From the NCBI GenBank assembly GCA_027946555.1, contig JAPEVC010000012.1:186001-250000 (forward strand): a stretch of DNA of 64,000 bases. Reading direction: 5' to 3'. Below are positions 11,201-21,876 of the stretch, piece by piece; the stretch's first letter is position 1, and every line of letters begins with the position of its first letter. Below the pieces are notes generated by a model that saw nothing but the letters and a program-made list of their open reading frames with translations, did no database searches and was not told the origin of the DNA. The stretch is from Gnomoniopsis sp. IMI 355080 (lineage: Eukaryota > Ascomycota > Sordariomycetes > Diaporthales > Gnomoniaceae). Made by a program: the position numbers and the translations under genes.

Positions 11201-12341
11201 GGTGATGGATTTCACTTTGTACTCGGTTTGGAGAAAAGATCCGTAGCTTTCGGAAGGTATGAAATTGATCTGGCCTTAGATGAATACTGTGTAGACAGCC
11301 CTGGAAGAAGTGGACTTTGTGTCCACTTATATTCACGTCTCATTGCCCATTTACGACATGCGATATCTACAAAAAGAAAGGAAAAAACTAGCCTTTTCTA
11401 AATTACTTAGGGAACGGACTCTCATTTATCCAGATGTAACTATGCATCTCTGAGAACCTTTGCTTGCAATCTGACTTGAAGCAGCTAAGTACCTACCGAG
11501 GTAGTAGGTCTCTAGATGTGTCCAGGGAACCGGGTAGAGGGATGCCGCTCTGTAGAAGCCACTCCTGAATCAAATTTGATAAATTCCGAATGAGTACGAG
11601 GCTAGTCAACTTTCTACACACCATTGTACTTGGATGCAGACACGTGCCCAAGTATTGTCTGTCCATAAATTCAGGGCAATGCGGTTCACAAGCCTTGATA
11701 GTGCGAGGCCAAATAGGTACAACTACCTCCTATCAATGAAGCCCACAAAGACTACTGGGTACTGGCTTTAAATTGCAGTTTCTTGGCTTAATATATGCAA
11801 TGATGTTCTAACACATTGTGGATACCTGAACGTGGCTGAAAACCAACACATTTCCTTTCAGCCTGAATACCTTAATTTGGACATGTGGCTTCCTTTCATG
11901 TCAGTTCCCACGCCAAGACACATCTCAACCCTTTCCATCGCCTGACATTTGCACGATCCCGGAAAGGCAATGCGGCTCAACGCAGCCGAATATTCTCCTC
12001 GCCAAAGAGGACAACCTCCCATGTGCGGGCTTCCCATGATTATTGGCATTCAGCCGGGGAAAAGAGCTCGTGTCTAGTCCCTCAACTAGACGCCATGGTC
12101 ACCTCTTCGCTACCGTAGAATACTCAAGTCTTGGCAAGGAGACGGCTGTTTGATTGGCTTGCACCAAAAGCTTGACACCATCCTTTGGTTTATAGTCACC
12201 GACTTTGCACGACATCTTATTCTTGGCGAGAAGTCAGCAGGTTCTGTGCGTTGCATCTGTCTGTCGCAATCGTAACGTAGATACTACTTCTTTCCCTTTT
12301 CTACTGACTGTGCAGTATAAGCGCATCAATTATTCCCAGCC
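11201..12341. other. Xylanase 5' region
   Basis: About 1.1 kb between the xylanase start and the esterase stop. It holds the TATA-like site, an ACCTACC...GTAGTAGGT palindrome at 11491-11509 and AGGTAC/TACCT repeats near 11715. I see no exact GGCTAA Xyr1/XlnR site, only a GGCTAG on the minus strand near 11390. No gene is seen. Confidence 0.5.
11310..11331 (-). promoter_or_regulatory. TATA-like box next to an inverted repeat, xylanase promoter
   Basis: On the minus strand TATAA lies at 11331-11327, about 127 bp upstream of the xylanase ATG. Next to it, at 11310-11326, is a 6-bp inverted repeat GTGGAC-N5-GTCCAC. A TATA role fits the distance; the repeat's role is unknown. Confidence 0.45.
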
Positions 12342-13392
12342 TCAAGCACTTGGTCCCCCTTCTCCCCAGTGAAAGCAATCACCTTCCGTACAGGTCAGGT
12401 CAAAGAAATCCATGACCACGTCCTCCTGCACAGGAATATTGTGGGTGACATTCCACGCTCTATAAGCCTCGAACCAGTCATCCTCCAAATCACCATACAC
12501 CCATTTTGTCCAATTCGCCAGAGGCGTGTCCAGGAACGTTCCCCTCGGCTCCTGGTCCAGCCCAAAAACGCCAGTCCACTCTTTGATTTCCTCCCCAAGA
12601 TTACTATAGTTCAGCGTCTCATCCGCCGTTCCGTGGAATACCTGCATCTTGGGCCGCCATCCGTCGCCGTAGCCCGGGTACGCAGCTCGCACAATGGCCG
12701 TCCATTGCTCTGGCGTCTTTTGGACGAGGCCATCTGCACATTCACTGTTCCAATAGTCAACGGTGCTCGTGTTGGCGGGTAGATCTACGCCAAAGCAGCC
12801 TAGTGCCACGCCCGCGAAGGCGGAGCCACCTGCGAATACGTTTGGATACTAGAGGTCTTTCAGCATCCACATTTCGACGATGTTTTATAAGGAAACAGCG
12901 GAAGTCGAGGCGGTGTGCCACAACAAGAGGTATACGTACGGCTCCCACCAATACATTGGTCATCATCGCACCAGAGCTGACTCCCGTGACGAACACTCGC
13001 TTCGGGTCCGCATCGAACTTCTCCAGCGTCCATTCCACCATGCTTACTATGCCGGTGCTATCGCCTCCTCCGTTGTGCGTCAATGTCTCTGGTGAGGACA
13101 CATCCCAGCATTTGTCGACGAGGTTGGGACTGTCTGGGTAGATTGTGATAAAGCCATACTGGGATGACAAGTTGGCGAATGTCGAGTCGGCGTAAGCTGA
13201 AGGTGCATCACCATGGCACCAATGCGGGTTTACGAGAATAGGTGGATTGGCCGGGAGATTGTCCGGTACGTAGATATAAAAGCCCACATTTGTTGGATTG
13301 TTGGCGAGAGTCACATTCAGCTGCTGAAGTGAGGCTGCTTGTGCGCTGGAGGCCAATAGCTGGAGAGCCAGGAAAGGTAGCCAATGCGCCAT
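12342..13392 (-). CDS. Acetylxylan esterase, carbohydrate esterase family 1
   Basis: Secreted serine esterase that removes acetyl groups from xylan. Exons are 13392-12940 and 12848-12342, giving 319 aa. ATG 13392 gives a signal peptide of about 19 residues ending SSAQA. The alpha/beta-hydrolase features are: NPHWCHGDA near residue 55 (oxyanion region), CWDVSS and GGGDSTGIVSM as in fungal CE1 enzymes, nucleophile Ser139 in GVSSG, a catalytic Asp in FHGTADE, and a His in CFHWGEGG at the C-terminus. There is no CBM1, unlike many fungal orthologues. It lies just upstream of the GH11 xylanase on the same strand, and a GGCTAAA site lies in its promoter, fitting control by the Xyr1/XlnR xylan regulator. 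Confidence 0.94.
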
Positions 13393-13928
13393 GATTGTCA
13401 AAACTGGGTCCACAAGAAGTGCAGACTATTTTGACAAACTTTCTCAAGAGTTCGTGAGCATTGCAGTCCTCTACGGACAAGAGGCACAAAAGCCTGGCCC
13501 CCGAAATGTTGCATGCAATGCGGAGAGAGGTTATCCGAAGCCTCCAAAATCAGTTAGGCTATGGGTTGTCGTTCAAGTGGTGGAAAAACCCGCTGCAATT
13601 CCGACCGAGAATGGATAACGAAAACATATCTTTGACTGAGGTGAAATTTTCAATCTAGGTGACTGCAATATAGATATGTCCTGACCAGGAGCAAGTCAAT
13701 TGAACAAATTGTGCCCATTATCCTCACCGCCAGACAGTCTTTGCGTGTCTCGCTCACGTCATTGCTTTCCAAATTTTCTTCCATCAATTTTACAAACAAG
13801 ACCAGAATTTGATGGTCAAGTGGATGTGTAATATGGTGCACAATAGTCAACGGCGCCTATATCGCTTGTTGCGAGGCTAAATCAACTCTATCCAACGGGA
13901 TGAGGCTTGTTCTTGAACTCATAGATAG
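13393..13928. promoter_or_regulatory. Acetylxylan esterase promoter region
   Basis: 536 bp between the small secreted-protein gene and the esterase, all on the minus strand. Apart from the GGCTAAA site I see no gene or strong element. Confidence 0.5.
13875..13881 (+). promoter_or_regulatory. GGCTAAA, Xyr1/XlnR-type site
   Basis: The heptamer GGCTAAA matches the known consensus of the fungal xylanase regulator (GGCTAA/GGCTAAA). It is about 485 bp upstream of the acetylxylan esterase ATG. A 7-mer is expected several times in 64 kb by chance, so the case rests on its position. Confidence 0.4.
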
Positions 13929-14653
13929 TCACCAAGCTTCAATCGCTAGCATATTCGGAAAACATGCCTTCTTCCACTTGTTGACAGGCCTCGGATTCAA
14001 CAGCAGCCACTTAGACACTCTAGTGACCAGATGGAAGGCCCCCCAGGGGCCGTTGATGTTTGCAGCCCTCACTGCATCGAGGATTGTCTGAGCAGCCAAA
14101 TAGCTAGTACCCTTCTGGTCGTCGGGAACATTAGGATGATCCGCGACCCCTGACCACTCGATGTTAGCAAAATCCATAGAAGATGAAAGTAATGTCCGAC
14201 TGAGGCATCAAGCGAGTCTTAATGGTATGTAGTACGTACACATCACGTAGTCGTCAAAATCGTCAGAGGCGACTTGATGGACGCTTAGGATCTGTTGGAG
14301 CAGATCATCTTGATTTGTCTTCCACCATGCGGGTATCCCAGGCTGCCAAGGGAGGAGCTTATTATTTGGGACATTTGAGCTGAGAGTGGACTTCATCCTT
14401 TTGAAGGCTCTTCCGCATCTTGTTCCAGCTGGTTGATATACCTCAACTTCCGCCTCGCGATTCCAGTCTATGGGCCTTCCAAACCATTTATGGGGAAGTT
14501 CTCGCCAGGGTGACGATGTAGCTGGCACACAGGATCAACCGTGGGTCCAAGGTAGCATGGGAAATGAGATTTATCTTCACCTTGGTTCACCTCCACGGTG
14601 GGACGCGCAGCGACGAGCCCAAGAACAGCAAAAAGTAAAAACGAGGCGTGCAT
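13929..14653 (-). CDS. Small secreted protein of unknown function, 207 aa
   Basis: Unrecognised secreted protein. My best model uses exons 14653-14581, 14521-14242 and 14199-13929, with consistent phases. The first intron (GTGAAG...GTGCCAG, 59 nt) fixes a frame change that would otherwise end the protein early. ATG 14653 gives a clean signal peptide MHASFLLFAVLGLVAA. The mature part is rich in Trp, Pro and Asn, has few cysteines, and lacks a recognisable catalytic motif. No membrane segment follows the signal. It is third in a row of minus-strand secreted genes after the xylanase and the esterase. It could be a wall-associated or effector-like protein. The exon map is less sure than for the neighbours because both donors (GTGAAG and GTGTAC) are non-optimal. 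Confidence 0.6.
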
Positions 14654-15170
14654 TGTTGCAATGTGATCATGAGCTGTTGAACAGTTCGAGAATAGGTTGA
14701 GGTCGCAGAGCAAGGTCCGCCACGCAGAAATGACATGCTGTCGGCTATGGTGGGACTGAGTTAAATACTTGCCCGCTGTCATACGCACAGCTGACGTTCT
14801 AGCTTGGGACTAAGTACCACCAACAGACCAGTCCTGCCAGCCGTAGAGCATTAGATGTGTAGCCGTCCAGGAAGCAGTATGTCACAGGCACGATGTGAAT
14901 GATGCCACCCACTGCTAATAATCGCTGGCTCTGATCAACGGTAACTTAAAAAGCCGCTTTGGGTTGAGAGATCCAGGTTGAATTGGGTGTCCTCTGCCCT
15001 TGGGCCCACCGCAATGGAAAGAGCCACTGCATGCTCACGAGCTGCGAGCTGGGCGCGCAAGGTTCTAGGGCAAGTCGCACGGAAACGCCAAATACGTCAA
15101 GCGACGCCTCATTCAGCTTGACTCAGCGCATACAGATATCAGCGGAGGTAGCGGCCATCGAATCTGGATC
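14654..15170. other. Intergenic, upstream of the secreted-protein gene
   Basis: 517 bp with no credible gene. A 65-codon frame at 14983-15180 is chance-like. Confidence 0.5.
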
Positions 15171-16138
15171 TTATTCGTAGAACACTAGACACCTGACTTC
15201 AATACTTTGTCTTCCCTTCGCATCTTTCGGAGTGGCAGGGTCGATAAATGCGGTATGGGGAGTCAGAGCTGCTACCCCTTCTCGACCGTTGGGCTGACCC
15301 TGGCTTTCGGAGTCAAAACACTTGATGAACATGGCCTCATCTGGGGTCATGTCCTTCATATACCACAGCTTATGCCTAGGAGATGGAGCGATCGAATAAG
15401 TTTCGCCTTGCAGATACTAGATCAGTATGGACAGACCAGGAATTTGGCCGAGACTCGCTTCGACTCACCGCGGACTTCGTAGCCTGTTGTATCGTATGCC
15501 TTTTCAGGATCTGGCAGAATCTCTTTTCCGCGGTCATCATTTTCATCACCAAGCTCCCGGTTCCGGGTAGGATACAAAAGGTCGACCTTGACGAGGTCCT
15601 CGGGAGAAGTGGTACGCCAATCGATGACAGCAAGAGGGAAGTCGCTGGCAGGGTGACCTATGGGTCGCCAGACATTGATGAGCTGGTAGCGCCTCTTGAG
15701 CAGGTCATCGATCTCCTCAGCGGGGAGGTGTCGCTTGACCCTCGCCTCCGCGGCAGCTGGTGTCTGGTCCACATGGACTTGCTGGACAGGCTGGCGAGGG
15801 GCGCTCGGGTCATGGCGGCGGATGGTGTGGTCGAATATAGCGACCTTCTTCACCTTGGGGCCGAGTTTATCGCGCAGCAGTCGCTCGACTTCGGGATAGT
15901 AGGCTTTGCGGACCTGGGCATCGTCGGACGAAAGAAGGACAGCAGGCTCAACCTTGGAGGGATAGTTGTAGACGGCAAACCCAGAAACGTCAACGCCGAA
16001 ATCCTGACCGGCGTCGCGGATGTTATGCACGGAGCGCTTGCGCTCGACTCGTTTGAATGAGGTCACGTCTGCGTCGACCTTGGCCCAAGGGTTAGCGTCC
16101 GCAGCTGGATCGATGTAGCGGAATGTGCTTGTGGTCAT
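15171..16138 (-). CDS. AsaB/CmcJ-family non-heme iron oxygenase-like protein, 301 aa
   Basis: Member of the fungal asaB hydroxylase/desaturase group, related to bacterial CmcJ, often annotated as GA4-desaturase family. Exons are 16138-15469 and 15406-15171. ATG 16138 starts MTTSTFRYID, typical of the family. Hallmarks are VHNIRD near residue 38, an HxD pair in QVHVDQT (His122, Asp124) that would bind iron, NVWRPIG with the conserved Arg, and SPRHKLWY carrying the likely distal His; a C-terminal CLVFYE closes the protein. Known relatives oxidise secondary-metabolite intermediates such as aspergillic acid. It is divergent from an Old Yellow Enzyme across 626 bp, so the two may be co-regulated. 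The substrate is unknown. Confidence 0.88.
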
Positions 16139-16764
16139 CTTGTTAGAGTACAATGATGCTGCGGGTCGAAATTAGTTTGAGTCGGTGTGGAAGTGGCTGA
16201 ATTAATGTCTAAGGTGATTATGACAAATCTCACACGACGTCGGATCGGACGACGGGCAGGCCGGGGATTTCTCCCCCAGCTTTTCGGCACATTCGGCCGG
16301 ACGCTGCAGGTGCACTTCAAATGTCCACCTACACAGACACCAAGCAGGTAGGTGGGATCCATACTGGTGTATCCATGACGTCATACGCATTGATCACGTA
16401 TATCCTGACAAACAATTTGCAAAGCCGTCCTTCTCCCACAGATTACTGCAGCACACCAGAGAAAAACTATCATAGTCACAGGGAACGTGGAAGGTTCCGT
16501 TTCATCTCGTGCTCATGTTTTTCCCAGGTCCCGCTTAGAAATCACGAATGGTTCATCCTAACCCACAATGGAACTCTATTGTCTTCACCAAAGCATGGCT
16601 CCCCTCGCTGTTATTACTCGCTCTTATAATAATAAAGAACTTTCTTCTCTCTGACGTGCCTTGATGTTTCAATAGCGTTTGCCAACAAGTCCTTCAAAAT
16701 CTCCCACGTCAAGGCTCACCGACGCTCCGCTTAGCTTCGACACAAGATCATAGTAGCACTCGCG
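16139..16764. promoter_or_regulatory. Divergent promoter, oxygenase / OYE
   Basis: 626 bp shared by two redox genes. A TATAATAAT stretch near 16625 is about 140 bp upstream of the OYE ATG. No further gene is seen. Confidence 0.5.
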
Positions 16765-17883
16765 ATGGCTGCCAACTCCAACCTTTTCAAGCCTCTAAGG
16801 GTAGGCCGGAGTGACCTGGCTCACCGTATTGCCATGGCCCCCTTGACTCGTTTTCGCGCCGACGAAGCCCATGCTCCCCTGCAGCCTATGGTGTCCGAGT
16901 ATTACGCTCAACGTGCTTGCGTCCCCGGCACCCTTTTGATCAGCGAGGCAACCTTCATCTCGCCCCAGGCTGGTGTCTATGGAGGTGCCCCGGGCATCTG
17001 GTCTGACGCCCAGATACAGAGCTGGAAACAGGTCACCGACGCCGTCCACGCCAAGAAGAGCTACATCTATCTGCAATTATGGGCGCTGGGCCGGACTACT
17101 TCCCAGGAGGCGCTATCAAAAGAGCTGGGTCCTGACGCGAAGGTTGTCAGTGCGAGCGACATTCCCGTAGAAGGCGGCGTCAAACCCACGCCCTTGACCG
17201 AACAAGAAATCCACGAGTATGTGGCCGCGTACGCCCAGGCTGCCAAAAACGCCATCACTGCAGGATTCGACGGCGTTGAGATCCACGGCGCCAACGGTTA
17301 TCTCATCGACCAATTTCTCCAGGACGTCTCCAACAAGCGCACAGATGCGTGGGGAGGCAGCATTGAGAACAGAGCCCGTTTTGCGCTGGAGGTCACCAAG
17401 GCAGTGGCTGAGGCTGTGGGCGCCGACAGGACCGGCATCCGCCTTTCGCCGTTCTCTACCTTTCAGGACATGGGGATGGCAGATCCCAAGCCGCAATTCG
17501 CGTATCTGGTCACTGAGTTGAACAAGCTCAACATCGCTTTTGTCCACCTGGTCGAGTCTCGCGTTGCGGGCAATGTCGACATTGACGGCGGTGAGAAACT
17601 CGACTTCCTCATCGACATATGGTCTGGAACTGTCCTCCTGGCTGGTGGTTTTAAGCCAGACTCAGCTGTAAAGGCGGTCGATGAAGAGTACCCCAACAAG
17701 CAGGTCGTGGTGGTTTTCGGAAGATACTTTATCTCGAACCCGGACCTGGTATTTAGGATTAAGAAGGGAATCGAGCTCACGAAATATGACCGGAGCAAGT
17801 TCTATATCCCAGGATCACCAGAGGGTTACGTCACTCCGGAATTCAGCAAAGAATTCCTCCTAGAGTCGGGATCAGGGAATTAG
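16765..17883 (+). CDS. Old Yellow Enzyme family NAD(P)H:flavin oxidoreductase
   Basis: FMN-dependent ene-reductase, 372 aa, intronless. It reduces activated C=C bonds, usually in stress response or secondary metabolism. The start MAANSNLFKPLRVG leads into the first TIM-barrel strand. APLTR follows near residue 25, then EATFISPQAG, then HGANGYLIDQFL with substrate-binding His174 and Asn177 and proton donor Tyr179. RLSPF and a C-terminal FGRYFISNPDL that contacts the FMN phosphate are present. Length and motifs are complete. The divergent neighbour is an AsaB-type oxygenase. ATG 16765 is the first in frame and has a favourable context. Confidence 0.95.
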   Translation: MAANSNLFKPLRVGRSDLAHRIAMAPLTRFRADEAHAPLQPMVSEYYAQRACVPGTLLISEATFISPQAGVYGGAPGIWSDAQIQSWKQVTDAVHAKKSYIYLQLWALGRTTSQEALSKELGPDAKVVSASDIPVEGGVKPTPLTEQEIHEYVAAYAQAAKNAITAGFDGVEIHGANGYLIDQFLQDVSNKRTDAWGGSIENRARFALEVTKAVAEAVGADRTGIRLSPFSTFQDMGMADPKPQFAYLVTELNKLNIAFVHLVESRVAGNVDIDGGEKLDFLIDIWSGTVLLAGGFKPDSAVKAVDEEYPNKQVVVVFGRYFISNPDLVFRIKKGIELTKYDRSKFYIPGSPEGYVTPEFSKEFLLESGSGN

Positions 17884-18794
17884 TATAGACAGACTTGATA
17901 AGGTTGGGTGTTGGGGAGCGTGACAAAGCATAGTACGGTAGACAGCGCCGATTTTAATTTCCTAAAGACCCACAGCATTGTTTCAAACTGATCTATTGTT
18001 AACTTGGCCTCAGCCCTCTGTTTCTTACGGGCATTCTCCTTGCGACAAATGCTTGCGCGTACTGAGGCGCACTGCAAATCGCTACGAGCGGCTTCGTAGA
18101 AACACCGCCCTGGAATATTTCAATCTGGTTCGATCCCCTGTGAGAAGCTGCAATATACGCTGCCCCTTGCTATACATGAGTTGTCAAGCGTGGCAAGCCC
18201 GGAGTACCGTGTCAGTCTCATGCATAGCACCTTGACTTTGGCGGTACCCGCCGTGCCCGCGTGTGTGAGGCTGTCGTCCCTGTCGTCTTGGCCGCAACCC
18301 AAGTGTAGATCCAGGAGCTTGCTCATGGCATCATCCCTGATCTCAGAGATAAGGACGTTGAAATTCACTCCCGATTCGACGTCTCCGTCAGATGCTGCTA
18401 TCATCTGCCCGATCTTTGCCTTGCGAAGCGGTGGATTCTTCTATCGTTTTTTTTGGCCCAACAGAGCTATGTCCTGACACCGCGAATGTAATTTGCCGGT
18501 TCGCTTAACCAGCGTGACAGCCCCGGGTGGAGGCAACGGTGTTACCTTGGTTTATTTCTGCATAGCGACGTACGTAGCAATAGAGTACCTGCCACTGATT
18601 TTCGATCATCTATCTGTTTGTTGCTGTCCACCTTGGCCCAACTTGGCCGTTCCCTCTTCTTATGATATTGATCCGACGGTGCATTTTATTTTATTCTTGT
18701 CATTGTGTGTGTGTGTGTGTCGACATAGAGCAGACTATTGCATATTCGCGGGTAAAACAGGCTTCAGGTGAAGGACACACATACTCCCTATACC
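17884..18794. other. Intergenic with (GT)n microsatellite
   Basis: About 0.9 kb without a credible gene. A (GT)8 run at 18704-18720 lies about 75 bp upstream of the next ATG. Confidence 0.5.
18704..18720. repeat. (GT)8 microsatellite
   Basis: Perfect dinucleotide run just upstream of the S/R/H-rich gene; it could lie in its leader. Confidence 0.9.
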
Positions 18795-19752
18795 ATGTCC
18801 CGTGTCTACTTCACGGCGTCTATGCCACATGAGAAATTCGGCGTCGGGTTACCTACACTCAGTTTCGAGACCAACGATCATACTGGTGGTGGTTATGACA
18901 TCGGGGGCCTCCATCCCACTAGTATTGCCACCTTGTTTGGCAAAGGGCCAGAGGTCAAGAAAGGAGAACGCTTCGACCTGAAGTTCAACCTGAACGCCAA
19001 ACGGTACGGGATACTATTCCCGCGTTCCCACATGCGGAATGGACATCAGCTAACGAACATCGTGTGAAGGACTTCTCTTTCGTTGGTGGTGATGACAACA
19101 AAACATCTTCCTCACTGGGAATGGTCCTCGGACGGTGGCGCGGGTGAGTTTTCTTTTTGCTCTGGTTTCGGTAATTCCTTTACTCCATCACTGCTAATAA
19201 CACCTTTTAGGCAAACTACCTTTGGTGGGGATAGGCGCATTAGCAACTCAATTCTTCAAGAAGGATCAGGGCAAGGGCAAGGGAGCCGCCAAAGGCCAGA
19301 GCATCTTCGCTCCGAAATCCGCCATCTACACCCCTGACGGCCAAATCCGTCGATCCAAGCCGCGGGACAGGAAAGGACACCACCACCCGTCGTCCGCGGA
19401 TGAGAAAAAGTCGATTGCTCGTGCTAGCCGTAGCTATTCGGCCGCGAGCAACAGTACGCACACCTCTTCATCCCGCGACGGAGGAGACCACCACCGCCGG
19501 CATACCAAACGATACCCCCCGAGCTCGTCGTCACGACACAGTACTACTACACCCAAACGTTCTCGCGAGAGCTCCTACGACCAGGAGCGCTCTCGGGGCA
19601 GTGCCGGCAAGAGAGGGTCGCGAAAATACGATCGGGATTATGATTCGGGCTATGCTTCGGAGGATCTATCCAGTGTAAGCCCAGTATCACGGACCTCGTC
19701 TCGTCAAGGGACGAGTAGGAAAAAGGCGGGAGATCGGAGAAGCAGGGTATAG
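18795..19752 (+). CDS. Hypothetical protein with S/R/H-rich C-terminus, 274 aa
   Basis: Unrecognised protein. Exons 18795-19003, 19070-19143 and 19211-19752 agree in phase. Intron 1 has a CTAAC branch and the acceptor GTGAAG. The N-terminal 90 residues look folded: MSRVYFTASMP opening, FDLKFNLNAKR, then TKHLPHWEWSSDGG. From about residue 115 onward the chain is low complexity, rich in Ser, Arg, His and Lys, with several RS pairs, and is probably disordered. This resembles the tails of RNA-binding or nuclear proteins, but no RNA-recognition fold is evident. I do not recognise a family for the N-terminal part. Confidence 0.7.
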
Positions 19753-21876
19753 AGGGAGCAGAGACTTGGTCAGTTCGACATGTACAAAAACCTCATTGAT
19801 GACATACAGTATGGAGTTGGGCATCATAGATTTTCCGTGGGCGGGTTTGCCAAGGTAGAATGATAACGACAGCATACACATTTGATTTTTTTCAGCGATG
19901 GGTAGCAGGGTTCAGATACATATATACATCTACACAGACGCGGGATAGATGCGTCTTCAATTAGCCACATTTTCTTTACTTCTTTATAAAACAAGGGTTC
20001 AAAGATCTACGTCAGGGCGTCCTCGGAAAAAGTGAACCCTCGGTCTCGGCTAGAGCTGCCTTGCCTCATTTTGTGTGGACCGCATCGGCCCGTGCCAAAG
20101 GCCTCCCGCTTGTAAAAGTCGCCGCTGTGGCCCTCCCTCTCAGCGTGTCAAGCAGGGATCCCACAGCTGGGAGGCCTTCGTTCACGACCACACACATCAC
20201 AGATAGTATGGCGCGCTGTTTCACGTCTCGAACTGCTTCCTGACAGCGCATTTGCTTGATGTGCATGGTAAAAATCGCCAGGTGAAACAGGTCACTTGGC
20301 AATTGCCATGGTATTCCACACGCCAAAAAAGATAATATAAAGGATTGCAGGTTCGCGCTTGATTTTTCATGTAATTGTTCGACACATGGAATTACTCTTG
20401 ATAGCACACCGCCCCCCCCCCCACCCACAAGAGGAAGGCCAACAACTCATTCGCTTGACTATCTCCATACCAGTTGCACACAACGCCAATGTCGCAACTA
20501 TCACCAATTCAGACAGGTCTACCGGCCCAGAACATCCTATCACTAGCGATCGACGCATCTGGCACGCGCCCCATTTACAATGTCAGGCGCCGTTGGGAAT
20601 TCTCCTGCCTCTTTGGCGCTCTTTACCTGGTATGAATATATCCCGTAATTTCGTCTAGTCCACGCATTCTCTAAATCTAGTTGTTCAGTACCATCGAATC
20701 AGACGGTTTCGACGCCTGTGAAAATGAGCAGACTAACATAAACGAATCGTCCGGACTCAATGCTCAACACGGCTAGTGAAGACTTTTACTTGGCTGCCAT
20801 TTTTTGTGTGTGATTGAAACCCCCAAAGGCTTATCGACACAGCCGAAAGCACGACCTAAGCTTGGGCATCTTCCCAAATGGGTCACTCCACCGACAGTTA
20901 ATAAATCGCTATCATGAAATTCACACGCCAATACCAAGAACAGATGGATACTCCATCACGGGCGGTTGGGTTGAATGACTCGAGAGAAATTCGAAGGCTT
21001 GAGACCTAATACATCGGCGGTGGTGGAGCCGTTGCAAATCCATCTTCCCAATGCCCTGCTTATAAACGCCTACTAGACACCATCATTCTTTTTCTTCTTC
21101 GATAGACTCTTCATTCATGATATCCCGCAGTGTGTCCAGCGGTAATAATAAAGGGGGCATCAATGGGTCCAACTGCACCGTACTCGGCACTAATAGTAAG
21201 CCTACATGTGGGGGATTGCTACACAGTAGGTTGTCAGTGCCAAATTAGGCAGCTGAATATGCTGGGCCAGTTTGACCTTTATACTATGCTACGATCCGGG
21301 TACCACGTCCGAGAGTGGCCCAGACCCACGTGCGTGGGAAGGCCCCTAATAAACAAGCTTAAATCTAATTTCTCCCCAGATTTCCTCGATATCTAACCGT
21401 TCGTGCATGAATGTCGCACGGTCATTGGTCACATTCAGCTCACCGAGCTAGCAAAACCAACCAATTCATCTATTGTTCTTCTCATATTCCCGGGTTACCA
21501 CTTCCAGGGGCACTATCGGCAGCCTTGGCGGAAGTCGTGAGCGTGCCCATCAGTGGTGGACGACAAGTCTTGCCAAGTACGCAACCGCGGCTTTTCCAAG
21601 ATGACAAGCATCGTGTGAAATGGAGTGTTTGTGCGAATCCGCCTCGGTGTGTCTGGAAAAGGAAGGCAGGTCCCTTGAAGAAGATAGTTGGGGCACGCAA
21701 ACAGGTGGATGCACATTGCCAGCACCTTTTGGGAGGAGCATCTACAAATATCCAGCTCAAGTACACACATTGTGATCTGTCGTGAAGTAGTAGGAGGACA
21801 TCAAGTCGCTTTTTGGAATAACTTCTTGCTCATTGACTCAAAACCATCGAGGCCATCTCAGACTCGTAGAAAAGTC
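19753..21876. other. 2.1 kb intergenic, no gene recognised
   Basis: Contains a C11 run at 20412-20422. The open frames here are short, overlap on both strands and lack domain-like sequence. A non-coding RNA cannot be excluded. Confidence 0.45.
20412..20422. repeat. Poly-C run (C11)
   Basis: Homopolymer of 11 C in intergenic DNA; also a likely place for a sequencing length error. Confidence 0.9.

Noticed and set aside
18120..18150. Possible tRNA T-arm (GGTTCGATCC)
   Set aside because: Flanking bases do not form the 5-bp stem, and no matching anticodon arm or acceptor stem is present.
20061..21785. Several 60-124-codon frames in the 2.1-kb gap
   Set aside because: Mutually overlapping on both strands, no signal peptide, domain or consistent splicing.
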